64,000 nucleotides of DNA from Microvirga vignae (GTDB lineage: Bacteria > Pseudomonadota > Alphaproteobacteria > Rhizobiales > Beijerinckiaceae): contig NZ_LCYG01000060.1 of assembly GCF_001017175.1 (NCBI RefSeq), positions 60,629-124,628 on the forward strand. Direction: 5' to 3'. Below, piece after piece: positions 56,774 to 64,000 of this stretch. The translations under genes and the position numbers were made by a program. How positions within the stretch are numbered: the stretch's first letter is position 1; each line of letters begins with the position of its first letter. The notes under the pieces are model-generated. The model did not search any database. It saw nothing but the letters and a program-made list of their open reading frames with translations, and was not told the origin of the DNA.

Positions 56774-57801
56774 CAGCTCCCAACGAGACCAGCGCATCTC
56801 TCCAGACTTCAGGAGCGGCTGCCGTCGATTCAGGCACGCAGAGCCTGCAGCGACGCCTTGCATGGCGATCCACCCTGCAGGCCATCGGCATGCTGCCGGT
56901 GCTCATCATTCTCGGCATTGTCTTCGAGCTCATGTCGGGTCGTTTCCTGAGCTTCCAGAATCTCTCCATCGTGGCGCAGCAGGCCTCGATCAATACCGTG
57001 CTTGCGGCGGGCATGACCTTCGTCATTCTCACCGGCGGCATCGATCTGTCGGTCGGCTCGATCCTTGCCGCAGCCGCGATGGTTGCAGTCTTGGGATCGA
57101 AGATTCCCGACTGGGGCATGCTGGGCATCCCGGCCGCTCTGCTGATGGGTCTTGCCCTGGGATTCATCAACGGGGCCCTCATCGCCTTTGGACGGCTCCC
57201 GCCCTTCATCGTGACGCTCGGCTCATTGACGGCCGTGCGCGGCTTCGCGCGCCTGCTTGGCAACGATACCACGCAGTTCAACCCTGAACTTCCCTTCGCC
57301 TTCATTGGCAACGGCTATCTCTTCGGCATTCCCTGGCTGGTGGTGATCGCCATGGTGGTCGTGCTGGTGTCCTGGTTCATCTTACGCCGGACGGTGCTCG
57401 GCGTTCATATCTACGCCGTGGGCGGCAATCCGGACGCGGCGCGTCTGACCGGCATCAAGGTCTGGGCCGTGCTTCTCTTCGTCTATTGCGCCTCCGGCCT
57501 CACCAGCGGCTTGGGCGGCGTGATGTCGGCAGCACGCCTTTACGCAGCCAACGGCCTGCAGCTCGGGCAGTCCTACGAACTCGACGCCATCGCCGCCGTC
57601 ATCCTCGGCGGCACGAGCTTCGTTGGTGGCATCGGCTCAATCTGGGGCACGCTCATCGGCGCGCTCATCATCGCCGTCTTGTCGAACGGCCTCATTCTCG
57701 TCGGCGTCTCCGACATCTGGCAGTTCATCATCAAGGGCCTCGTCATCATCGGTGCGGTGGCTCTCGACCGTTATCGCCTGAAAGGCTCCGCGCGCACTTG
57801 A
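56770..57801 (+). CDS. sugar ABC transporter permease (RbsC type)
   Basis: A 343-residue CUT2 permease with about eight to ten transmembrane segments. Family motifs [13 protein letters not shown] (about residue 92) and the C-terminal [22 protein letters not shown] are intact. Its ATG overlaps the ATPase stop. The first 35 residues are a hydrophilic extension. Confidence 0.93.
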   Translation: MTAPNETSASLQTSGAAAVDSGTQSLQRRLAWRSTLQAIGMLPVLIILGIVFELMSGRFLSFQNLSIVAQQASINTVLAAGMTFVILTGGIDLSVGSILAAAAMVAVLGSKIPDWGMLGIPAALLMGLALGFINGALIAFGRLPPFIVTLGSLTAVRGFARLLGNDTTQFNPELPFAFIGNGYLFGIPWLVVIAMVVVLVSWFILRRTVLGVHIYAVGGNPDAARLTGIKVWAVLLFVYCASGLTSGLGGVMSAARLYAANGLQLGQSYELDAIAAVILGGTSFVGGIGSIWGTLIGALIIAVLSNGLILVGVSDIWQFIIKGLVIIGAVALDRYRLKGSART

Positions 57802-57885
57802 ACCATGTGTCGCAGGATTACCGCGTTCGGAAGTGGTCGGACCGACGTGGCGCAACAAAGACCGAAACGACGTGGAGGAACACAC

Positions 57886-58824
57886 ATGAAGCGCATTCTT
57901 CTCGCGGCCGTTGCCGCCGCGGCCCTTAGTGCCGGCTCTGCCGAAGCCAAGGAGCTGAAATCCATCGGCATTTCGCTCGGCTCCATGGGCAACCCGTTCT
58001 TCGTGGCACTCGCCCGTGGTGCGGAAGCCGAGGCGAAGAAGATCAACCCGAACGTCAAAGTGACGGCGGTCGGCTACGATTACGACCTCAACAAGCAATT
58101 CACCCAGATCGACAATTTTATCGCCGCCGGCGTTGATATGATCCTCCTCAATCCGGGCGATCCGAATGCGCTGGAGCCTGCGATCAAGAAAGCGCAGGCC
58201 GCCGGTATCATGGTCGTCGCTGTGGACACGGCGGCGAAAGGCGCTGACCTGACGGTGACCACCGACAACGTCCAGGCCGGACAGATCGCCTGCCAGTACA
58301 TCGTCGACAAGCTTCAGGGCAAAGGCAACGTTATCATCCAGAACGGCCCACAGGTCTCGGCGGTCATCGACCGAGTGAAGGGCTGCAAGGAAGTGTTCGC
58401 GAAGAACAGCGGCCTCAAGGTTCTCTCGGATGATCAGGATGCCAAGGGCTCCCGTGAAGGCGGTCTTCAGGTGATGCAGAGCCACCTCACCCGCTTCCCG
58501 GACATCAATGCGGTTTTCGCGATCAACGATCCTCAGGCCATTGGCACGAATCTGGCCGCGAAACAGCTCAACCGCAGCAACATCATCATCACCTCGGTTG
58601 ATGGCGCGCCGGATATCGAGGCCGCTCTGAAGGATGCCGGCAGCCCCATGATCCAGGCCTCATCGAGCCAGGATCCCTATGCCATGGCGCAGTTGGCCGT
58701 CAAACTGGGCAACGATGCCATGAACGGCAAGAAGCCCGAGAACGCGGTGACGTTAATGCCCTCGAAACTGATTACGCGCGACAACGTCAATCAGTATCAG
58801 GGCTGGTCCGCACCCCGCTCCTGA
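57886..58824 (+). CDS. sugar ABC transporter substrate-binding protein (RbsB type)
   Basis: From the ATG at 57886 (GGAGGA upstream) it has 312 residues, with a signal peptide cleaved after AEA (residue 22) and a Peripla_BP_4 fold (SIGISLGSMGNPFFVALARG). It binds an aldose such as ribose, xylose or mannose; the specific sugar is not evident. It follows the permease by 84 bases. Confidence 0.93.
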   Translation: MKRILLAAVAAAALSAGSAEAKELKSIGISLGSMGNPFFVALARGAEAEAKKINPNVKVTAVGYDYDLNKQFTQIDNFIAAGVDMILLNPGDPNALEPAIKKAQAAGIMVVAVDTAAKGADLTVTTDNVQAGQIACQYIVDKLQGKGNVIIQNGPQVSAVIDRVKGCKEVFAKNSGLKVLSDDQDAKGSREGGLQVMQSHLTRFPDINAVFAINDPQAIGTNLAAKQLNRSNIIITSVDGAPDIEAALKDAGSPMIQASSSQDPYAMAQLAVKLGNDAMNGKKPENAVTLMPSKLITRDNVNQYQGWSAPRS

Positions 58825-58888
58825 GCTTTGCGTGCCTGATCGTGCGGCGTCGGAGGTTCCGGCGCCGCTTTCATATGGGGAACCGAGA

Positions 58889-59839
58889 ATGATCCTGGTC
58901 TGTGGCGAAGCCCTGATCGACCTGTTTATCGGAGGGCCCTCTCAGACCGGGCTCTCGGCGGAGGCCGTGGCGGGCGGATCTCCCTTCAACGTTGCGATCG
59001 GCATCGGCCGCTTGGGCCGCCCCGCCGCTTTCCTGTCCACCCTGTCGGAAGATGCATTCGGCGTTTTCCTGGCGGGCAGGCTCACGGAGGCGGGCGTGAG
59101 CGCATCCTATCTGCAGCGCTGCCCGAACCCCACAACGCTCAGCGTCGTCGCAACCAGTGCATCAGGACAGCCGCAATATTCCTTTTATGCCCCGGACAGT
59201 GCGGACCGCGCTCTCAGACCGGAGGCCCTGCCTTCGCAACTGCCTTCCGACATCAATGCCATTGCCGCTGCATCCTATGCGCTTGGCGTCGAGCCCATCG
59301 CCAGCGCCATTGAAACCCTGCTGCGCCGTGAAGCCGGATCGCGCGTGATCTCGCTCGATCCCAATGTTCGCCCTCGCGTCGTCGGCGACTTGCAAATTTA
59401 TCGGGAGCGCTTCGAACGGCTTCTTGCCTATGGCAACATCGTCAAGGCCAGCGATGAGGATATCGAACTGCTCTATCCGGGTCAGACTCTCGTCGCGGCT
59501 GCACGGGCCTGGCTTCAGCGTGGTCCGAAGCTCGTGATCGTAACGCGTGGAGCGGAGGGGCCGCTGGCGATTTTCGGCGGATCCATCATCGAGCGTGCTG
59601 CGCCTCGCGTGGATGTGGTCGACACCGTCGGCGCAGGAGATACCTTCCATGCCGGTCTGCTCTCCTGGCTCGATGCGAATGGCTTGCTGACATCGCAGGG
59701 CATTGCCGAGTTAAGCGAGGCGCAAGTCACGGCAGCTCTCGATTTCGCGGCAGCGGCGGCGGCGATCGTCTGCACACGGCGGGGCGCCAATCCGCCGACA
59801 TGGGAAGAAGTGACCCGCTTCATGGCAGAGCGCGCTTAA
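58889..59839 (+). CDS. PfkB-family carbohydrate kinase (fructokinase-like)
   Basis: From the ATG at 58889 (MILVCGEALIDLF) it has 316 residues. PfkB signature 1 lies near GGSPFNVAIGIGRLG, and signature 2 is DTVGAGDTFHAG with the catalytic Asp. Length and the GEALID start fit fructokinases. Together with the AGE-family isomerase that follows by 19 bases it could convert mannose via fructose to fructose 6-phosphate. Confidence 0.88.
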   Translation: MILVCGEALIDLFIGGPSQTGLSAEAVAGGSPFNVAIGIGRLGRPAAFLSTLSEDAFGVFLAGRLTEAGVSASYLQRCPNPTTLSVVATSASGQPQYSFYAPDSADRALRPEALPSQLPSDINAIAAASYALGVEPIASAIETLLRREAGSRVISLDPNVRPRVVGDLQIYRERFERLLAYGNIVKASDEDIELLYPGQTLVAAARAWLQRGPKLVIVTRGAEGPLAIFGGSIIERAAPRVDVVDTVGAGDTFHAGLLSWLDANGLLTSQGIAELSEAQVTAALDFAAAAAAIVCTRRGANPPTWEEVTRFMAERA

Positions 59840-59858
59840 ACAGAGATCGGAGACTACC

Positions 59859-61109
59859 ATGCAGATGCCCTCCCCTACTCTTCCCGCAACCGGCTCGAGC
59901 TGGCGCACGCATCCGTTCCACCGTCAATGGCTTGCTGACCAGGCCAACAACCTGTTCGATTTCTTCCAGCATCGCAGTATCGATCCGGCGGGTGGTTTCT
60001 TCGAGCTCGACAGCTCGGGGCACGCCATCGCTAGCAGCAATCCGGTTCGCCAGATCCACAACACCACCCGCATGGTGCATTGCTTCTCCATTGGCGTCCT
60101 GCTCGGCCGCCCCGGATGCGAGACGATCGTCGATCATGGCATGACCTATCTCTGGAACCACCACCGGGATCCCGAGCATGGGGGATATGTCTGGTCGCTG
60201 GCCAACGATGGGCCCAAGGACGATACGAAGCAGGCCTACGGACATGCCTTCGTGCTGCTTGCAGCCTCCAGTGCGAAGGTTGTCGGGCATCCGCTCGCCG
60301 ATCAGATTCTCTCAGACATCTCGCAGGTTCTCGAAGAACGCTTCTGGGAAGAGCAGCATGGTGCAGTCGCCGAGGAATTCGCACGGAACTGGTCGCCGAT
60401 CAGCTCCTATCGCGGCCAGAACTCCAACATGCACCTGACGGAAGCGTTGATGGCGGCGTTCGAGGCGACGGGCGAGAAATCTTATCTCGACAAGGCCGAG
60501 CGCATCGCAAGCCTTATCATCGGGCGTCATGCCGTATCGCTCGGTTACCGGGTGGCTGAGCACTTCAATGCGGATTGGACCCTGGACCGCAATTACCGCG
60601 GCTACGATGTGTTTCGTCCCTATGGCACGACGCCTGGCCATTGGCTCGAATGGGCACGGCTTCTGCTTCAGCTCTGGGTGCTCGGCGGCAAGCGTCATGA
60701 CTGGATGCCTGAAGCAGCCCGCGAATTGTTCCGGCAGTCCATCGAGCTCGGCTGGGATCGCGACAAGGGCGGCTTCTTCTACGCCCTTGATTGGGACGAC
60801 AAGCCGCGCCTGCCGCAGAAACTCTGGTGGCCTTGCGCCGAAGCTATCGGCGCTGCGGCCTTTCTCATCGAGCATAGTCCCAGCGAATTCCACGAAGCGT
60901 GGTATCGGCATCTGTGGGGTTTTGCGGATCGTCACCTGATCGATCATGAACGAGGCGGCTGGCATCCAGAGCTCTCCGAAGACCTGCAGCAGGCGAGCAC
61001 TTTGTTCACGGGAAAGCCGGATCTCTATCATGCCCTGCAGGCCTGCCTCATTCCCCTCTTTCCCGCAACGGGAAGCCTGACGCGGGTGATCCCGCAGGCG
61101 AACGGTTAA
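59859..61109 (+). CDS. AGE-family epimerase/isomerase (D-mannose isomerase-like)
   Basis: A 416-residue (alpha/alpha)6-barrel protein. Family residues are present: IHNTTRMVHCF, QAYGHAFVLLA, and a PGHWLEWARLL segment carrying the conserved His. Members are N-acylglucosamine 2-epimerases or D-mannose/cellobiose isomerases; linkage to a fructokinase favours mannose-fructose isomerisation. Its TAA overlaps the TAA of the convergent ribokinase gene by two bases. Confidence 0.88.
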   Translation: MQMPSPTLPATGSSWRTHPFHRQWLADQANNLFDFFQHRSIDPAGGFFELDSSGHAIASSNPVRQIHNTTRMVHCFSIGVLLGRPGCETIVDHGMTYLWNHHRDPEHGGYVWSLANDGPKDDTKQAYGHAFVLLAASSAKVVGHPLADQILSDISQVLEERFWEEQHGAVAEEFARNWSPISSYRGQNSNMHLTEALMAAFEATGEKSYLDKAERIASLIIGRHAVSLGYRVAEHFNADWTLDRNYRGYDVFRPYGTTPGHWLEWARLLLQLWVLGGKRHDWMPEAARELFRQSIELGWDRDKGGFFYALDWDDKPRLPQKLWWPCAEAIGAAAFLIEHSPSEFHEAWYRHLWGFADRHLIDHERGGWHPELSEDLQQASTLFTGKPDLYHALQACLIPLFPATGSLTRVIPQANG

Positions 61110-62071
61110 GCAGACAAGGCTTCTTCCAGCATCTCTCGCGAGGGCATTCCGGCCTGGGCTCCTGCCGTCAGGCACGACAATGACGCAGCAACGCAGGCCC
61201 GTTGCATGGCCTCGCTCACCTCTCGCCCTTCCGCGAGGCCATAAGCGAGAACGCCGACGAATGTATCGCCGGCTCCGGTAGTGTCGACCGGCACCACCAG
61301 CCGAGCGGCGACATGCCTCTGCGAGCCATCGGGACTGACGGCAACAGCGCCTTTTGCACCGGCGGTGACGATGCAGACGAGACCGTAAGTGTGTGCCAGG
61401 AGAGAAGCCGCTTTCAGATAATCGCCTTCGACCTCCTTGCCCATCATGGCGGCAACAGACACCGCCTCGTGCTCGTTCACGACGAGCACATCGATCGCAG
61501 CGAGCATGTCAGCCATGGCAGCGCGCTCGGTCTCCGCAGGAACGGGCGCGAAGTTCCAGAGGATGGTTGCACCGGCCCTCCTTGCTCGCAGGGCTATTTC
61601 GAGATTTTCGGCAAGAGGCACCTCCATCTGGAGAACGAGCACGGAAGCATCGGACAAAAAGCTCCTTGGAACATCTACCGCACGAACGGCCATGTTCGCG
61701 CCGCTGGCCACCGTAATGGCGTTCTCTCCGTGTTCATCGACAGTGATGAAGGCGCAGCCAGTCGGCTCATCAACGACTTTGATCGCCTCCACGTCGACGC
61801 CGTTCTGCGTCAGATTGTCAAGGCACGCTTTGCCGAAAGGATCACGCCCGACAGCCCCGGCCATGGCGACCCTGGTCGCGCCCTTCCCGCTTATTCTGGC
61901 TGCGGCAACCGCCTGATTGGCCCCCTTGCCGCCGAAGAAGCTGTCGGCTCTGCGCGACAGGACGGTTTCGCCCGGCCGGGCGATGCTCCGCACGCGTGCG
62001 ACCAGATCCATGTTGATCGATCCGAAGATGGTAATCATGGAGCTCTGCCCCGTCCTGTTGCGGTTCTGCAT
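61106..62071 (-). CDS. rbsK: ribokinase
   Basis: I start it at 62071 because GAGGA lies 5-6 bases upstream (321 residues); an ATG at 62038 (MITIFGSINMD) gives the typical family N-terminus and is equally possible. PfkB motifs are GGKGANQAVAAARI and DTTGAGDTFVG. It phosphorylates D-ribose or a related pentose, complementing the Rbs-type importer on the other strand. Confidence 0.9.
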   Translation of the reverse strand: MQNRNRTGQSSMITIFGSINMDLVARVRSIARPGETVLSRRADSFFGGKGANQAVAAARISGKGATRVAMAGAVGRDPFGKACLDNLTQNGVDVEAIKVVDEPTGCAFITVDEHGENAITVASGANMAVRAVDVPRSFLSDASVLVLQMEVPLAENLEIALRARRAGATILWNFAPVPAETERAAMADMLAAIDVLVVNEHEAVSVAAMMGKEVEGDYLKAASLLAHTYGLVCIVTAGAKGAVAVSPDGSQRHVAARLVVPVDTTGAGDTFVGVLAYGLAEGREVSEAMQRACVAASLSCLTAGAQAGMPSREMLEEALSA

Positions 62072-62189
62072 GAGAATCCTCGGCTCTCCCAGCCCTCTCA
62101 CGTTCGGCCTACCAAACTATCTAGAAGATTGATCGGAACAGGCGACCGGTAGCCGTGTGACTTCGCAAGCATCTGTGAGTCCAGAAGGC

Positions 62190-62205
62190 TTCTTCAGCTG
62201 AAGAA
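62190..62205. promoter_or_regulatory. 16-bp perfect palindrome upstream of the ribokinase
   Basis: TTCTTCAGCTGAAGAA is perfectly symmetric, 119 bases upstream of the ribokinase start and 185 bases upstream of the rightward gene. It has the form of a LacI- or GntR-type operator. No such regulator gene lies in the sugar region, so the binder would be encoded elsewhere. The remainder of 62072-62390 holds no gene. Confidence 0.45.
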
Positions 62206-62390
62206 ACTTTCTGCATTCTGCTGGTGGCCTGCCAAAAGGGATAGGCAACAATGTTCAAAGTGTTGTTTGACCTTTGTCCACGTTGCCTGAAAGTCTCAAT
62301 TCCGGAAGTCAGCCTCGACACAGCTTGAGCTTATAAATTTGGATTTCCAATTCGTGTGATGTTTCCACCAGCATCAAGGCCCTCACCGGA

Positions 62391-62807
62391 ATGAACCAAG
62401 ACAAAGTAGAAGCCGTCGCCGAGTTGCTCGCCAAGGTGGGCAGCAACTGGTATCCGGAGCGCACGCGTCCCGCACTTCGAACGATCAGCAAGCGCCACCG
62501 GGTCGTGGCCCAGCTCATCCTGGCCGAACTCGATAAGCTCAGTGACGCAGAGCAGGATTCCGAGTCGGTGGACGGCTCGCCTTCTGAAAATCTCGATGAC
62601 GTCAATGCCTTCAACTTTGCGGGAGACGACCAGCTTTACGTCGGTGCGGCCGTCGTGTACCGCCCGCCGGGTGAGAAGAGAGCGATCACCTGCTTGATCG
62701 ACAGAATGGAACACGGTCGCGCCTATCTCGTCCCGGCGCATCGGGAGATAGGCTGGGTGTCCACTCAAACGCTCTCACTGCCAAAACCTGAAGCCTCTGG
62801 ACAATAG
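62391..62807 (+). CDS. uncharacterised 138-residue protein, tandem paralogue 1
   Basis: Its N-terminal helical module (MNQDKVEAVAELLAK, GSNWYPER) and central module (YVGAAVVYRPPGEKR, GRAYLVPAHREIGWVST) recur in the same order in the next gene. No signal peptide or membrane segment is visible. I do not recognise the family. A 69-base gap separates it from its paralogue, so the pair probably arose by tandem duplication. Confidence 0.8.
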   Translation: MNQDKVEAVAELLAKVGSNWYPERTRPALRTISKRHRVVAQLILAELDKLSDAEQDSESVDGSPSENLDDVNAFNFAGDDQLYVGAAVVYRPPGEKRAITCLIDRMEHGRAYLVPAHREIGWVSTQTLSLPKPEASGQ

Positions 62808-62876
62808 ATCAAACAACAAGCCTGCCGCGCTCCGGAAAAGACGCAATAGACTTGATTCGCTGTGGGGGAATGCGAA

Positions 62877-63875
62877 TTGACCGAAGACGAAATCAAACTC
62901 GTGGCAGAGGTGCTCGCCAATATCGGCGGCAATTGGTATCCGGAGCGGGCGCGATCGGAGCCAAAGCCAGTCACGAACCGCCACCGCGAAGTAGCCCGGC
63001 TTATCGTTGCCGCCGTTGAACGCTCGAAAGCAGTCAATCGGAGCGCCATGGACGTCGGCTCGGCATCTGAACGCTCCCTCGAAGCTCCATCGTCAAACGG
63101 TACAGAAGACGACGAATTGCATGTCGGAGCGACCGCTCTGTATCGCCCGCCAGGCGACAAAAGAACGTTTGCCTGTCGTATCGAAAAACTCGAAGGCGGT
63201 CGGGCCTATGTCGTCCCGGAGCATCGAGAGATCGGTTGGGTATCGACCCACTCACTCCTGCCGCTCAATCCCAATCGGGACGATGGAAAACGGGCGCCGC
63301 TTTCGTCCATTCCCACTGGATCGGCCGAGGGTAAGGATGCTCAGCTGGAGGCTCCTGCCCCTGAAGCCCCGCGCGTCAAACCCGCGCGCCGCCCGAAGAG
63401 CGAGGAAGCCACCGCGAAAGTGAAGTACTATTTCTCGTCGACGGGTGAATGGATCGCCTTCCGCCTTTCGGAGACCGATCGCTACCTGTTCGACAAAAAG
63501 GGAAACTGGATCGGCTGGTTCCCTTGGAACGACAACGACATTGTCCGCATCGACGGTCAATATCTGGGCACCGTGTTCTATGGAAACCGCATCTATTGGA
63601 GGACGTCACCAGCCTCGAGCAAGCGCGATCCGGGGTTCGTGATGGATCCGGGCGAGGCCCAGTATGTCAGTCATCCGGGACATGCTGCGCCGTACGCGCC
63701 GCCGCACGGCTATAAAGATGTCGACATGGCGCAGATCCCGACGAGCAGACGCACTTGGCTGAAAAGTCGCGGTCAGGCCACTAACTCTGGCGATCCGAGC
63801 ACGTTCGAGATCTGGATGTCGAAGATCGGTCTGGTCGGTGTGGCCCGCGCGATCAAGGGCATGTTCCGGTCGTGA
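62877..63875 (+). CDS. uncharacterised protein, tandem paralogue 2 with a 4-fold beta-flower-like domain
   Basis: I start it at the TTG at 62877. From there the first 24 residues align without a gap to paralogue 1 (NWYPER at the same position), and GGGGGA lies 8 bases upstream; a GTG at 62862 is the alternative. The 332-residue product has the two shared modules (about 1-125). A Pro/Ala/Lys linker follows, then about 70 residues (181-250) of repeated aromatic strands (YYFSSTGEWIAF, YLFDKKGNWIGWF, GQYLGTVF, NRIYWRT) resembling the 4-fold beta-flower domain. The tail is hydrophilic. Confidence 0.82.
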   Translation: MTEDEIKLVAEVLANIGGNWYPERARSEPKPVTNRHREVARLIVAAVERSKAVNRSAMDVGSASERSLEAPSSNGTEDDELHVGATALYRPPGDKRTFACRIEKLEGGRAYVVPEHREIGWVSTHSLLPLNPNRDDGKRAPLSSIPTGSAEGKDAQLEAPAPEAPRVKPARRPKSEEATAKVKYYFSSTGEWIAFRLSETDRYLFDKKGNWIGWFPWNDNDIVRIDGQYLGTVFYGNRIYWRTSPASSKRDPGFVMDPGEAQYVSHPGHAAPYAPPHGYKDVDMAQIPTSRRTWLKSRGQATNSGDPSTFEIWMSKIGLVGVARAIKGMFRS

Positions 63876-63910
63876 ACCGGCCGCTGGAACCGGGGTTTTT
63901 CCCATAAGAA

Positions 63911-63938
63911 GAGCCCCGCCTTGTACAAGGCGGGGCTC
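63911..63938. terminator. 28-bp perfect palindrome, bidirectional terminator candidate
   Basis: A GAGCCCCGCC arm and its complement enclose TTGTACAA, forming a perfect palindrome between convergent genes, 36 bases after one stop and 25 bases from the other. It is very stable, but flanking T-runs are short; TTTTT precedes it at about 63897-63901. Confidence 0.75.
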
Positions 63939-63962
63939 CGGTCTGCTCAAGTATTGTGGCTC

Positions 63963-64000
63963 TTACTGGAAGAGGCGCAGGATCATCGAGCTGTTCTGGT
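63963..64000 (-). CDS. C-terminal end of a probable flagellin, partial
   Basis: Only the last 11 sense codons are visible; the reverse strand reads QNSSMILRLFQ then TAA. A short amphipathic end of the form ...ILxLF is typical of alphaproteobacterial flagellin C-termini, which are strictly conserved for export and assembly. With so few residues this is a guess; the gene continues past the window edge. Confidence 0.4.
   Translation of the reverse strand, partial: QNSSMILRLFQ

Overview
The window comes from a high-GC alphaproteobacterium of the order Hyphomicrobiales (Rhizobiales). This is inferred from a pca operon tied to a Liv-type ABC transporter under an IclR regulator, rhizobial-style polyol ABC/dehydrogenase operons, DUF1194, DUF1127 and extensin-like proteins, and short palindromic intergenic repeats typical of that order. 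A Microvirga- or Bosea-like soil bacterium would fit, but the genus cannot be fixed from sequence alone. Nothing indicates phage, an insertion sequence, a tRNA or CRISPR.

Layout. (1) 1-7743: aromatic catabolism. A minus-strand operon encodes a periplasmic binding protein, LivH, LivM, LivG, LivF, PcaD, PcaC, PcaH and PcaG (PcaG is cut by the window edge). A divergent IclR-type regulator sits across an intergenic region with a PcaR-like operator. (2) 7829-20406: mixed housekeeping and envelope genes: a DEAD-box helicase, an exact 353-bp direct duplication carrying a 79-residue ORF on both sides of a PHB-depolymerase-type esterase and a vWA (DUF1194) protein, an extensin-like protein, a FecR/CHASE2-GGDEF-EAL pair, a methyltransferase, a DUF1127 protein and a Crp-type regulator. 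(3) 20474-27840: a homocysteine methyltransferase, then a tight four-gene signalling operon: periplasmic binding protein, four-PAS histidine kinase, single-domain response regulator and receiver-adenylate cyclase. (4) 27990-34593: a ydcSTUVW-like polyamine/GABA transport and aldehyde dehydrogenase operon, followed by a LysR gene. (5) 34931-39650: an orphan amide/branched-chain-type binding protein, an acyl-CoA synthetase, an ECHDC3-like crotonase lacking catalytic glutamates, and an AhpD-like protein. (6) 39666-62071: a large sugar-alcohol and sugar region. The minus-strand operon has an AraC regulator, a Smo/Mal-type ABC transporter, three polyol dehydrogenases, an SDR and xylulokinase. A GMC oxidoreductase and a plus-strand operon follow, with a second xylulokinase, an Rbs-type ABC transporter, a PfkB kinase and an AGE-family isomerase; a convergent ribokinase ends the region. 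(7) 62391-64000: two tandem paralogues of an uncharacterised family, the second carrying a 4-fold beta-flower-like domain, then a 28-bp perfect palindrome and the last codons of a probable flagellin.

How they work together. The pca block imports an aromatic acid and takes protocatechuate toward 3-oxoadipate. The ydc-like block imports polyamine-type amines and oxidises aminoaldehydes. The polyol block oxidises sugar alcohols to ketoses such as fructose and xylulose, with kinases feeding central metabolism. The signalling operon probably turns a periplasmic ligand signal into phosphorylation and cAMP, and a cNMP-binding Crp homologue lies 1.3 kb upstream.

The least explained elements are the exact 353-bp duplication, the tandem paralogues at 62391-63875, the small membrane protein at 46812-47018, the short upstream ORF coupled to the sugar ABC ATPase, and the binding-protein/kinase/cyclase operon.
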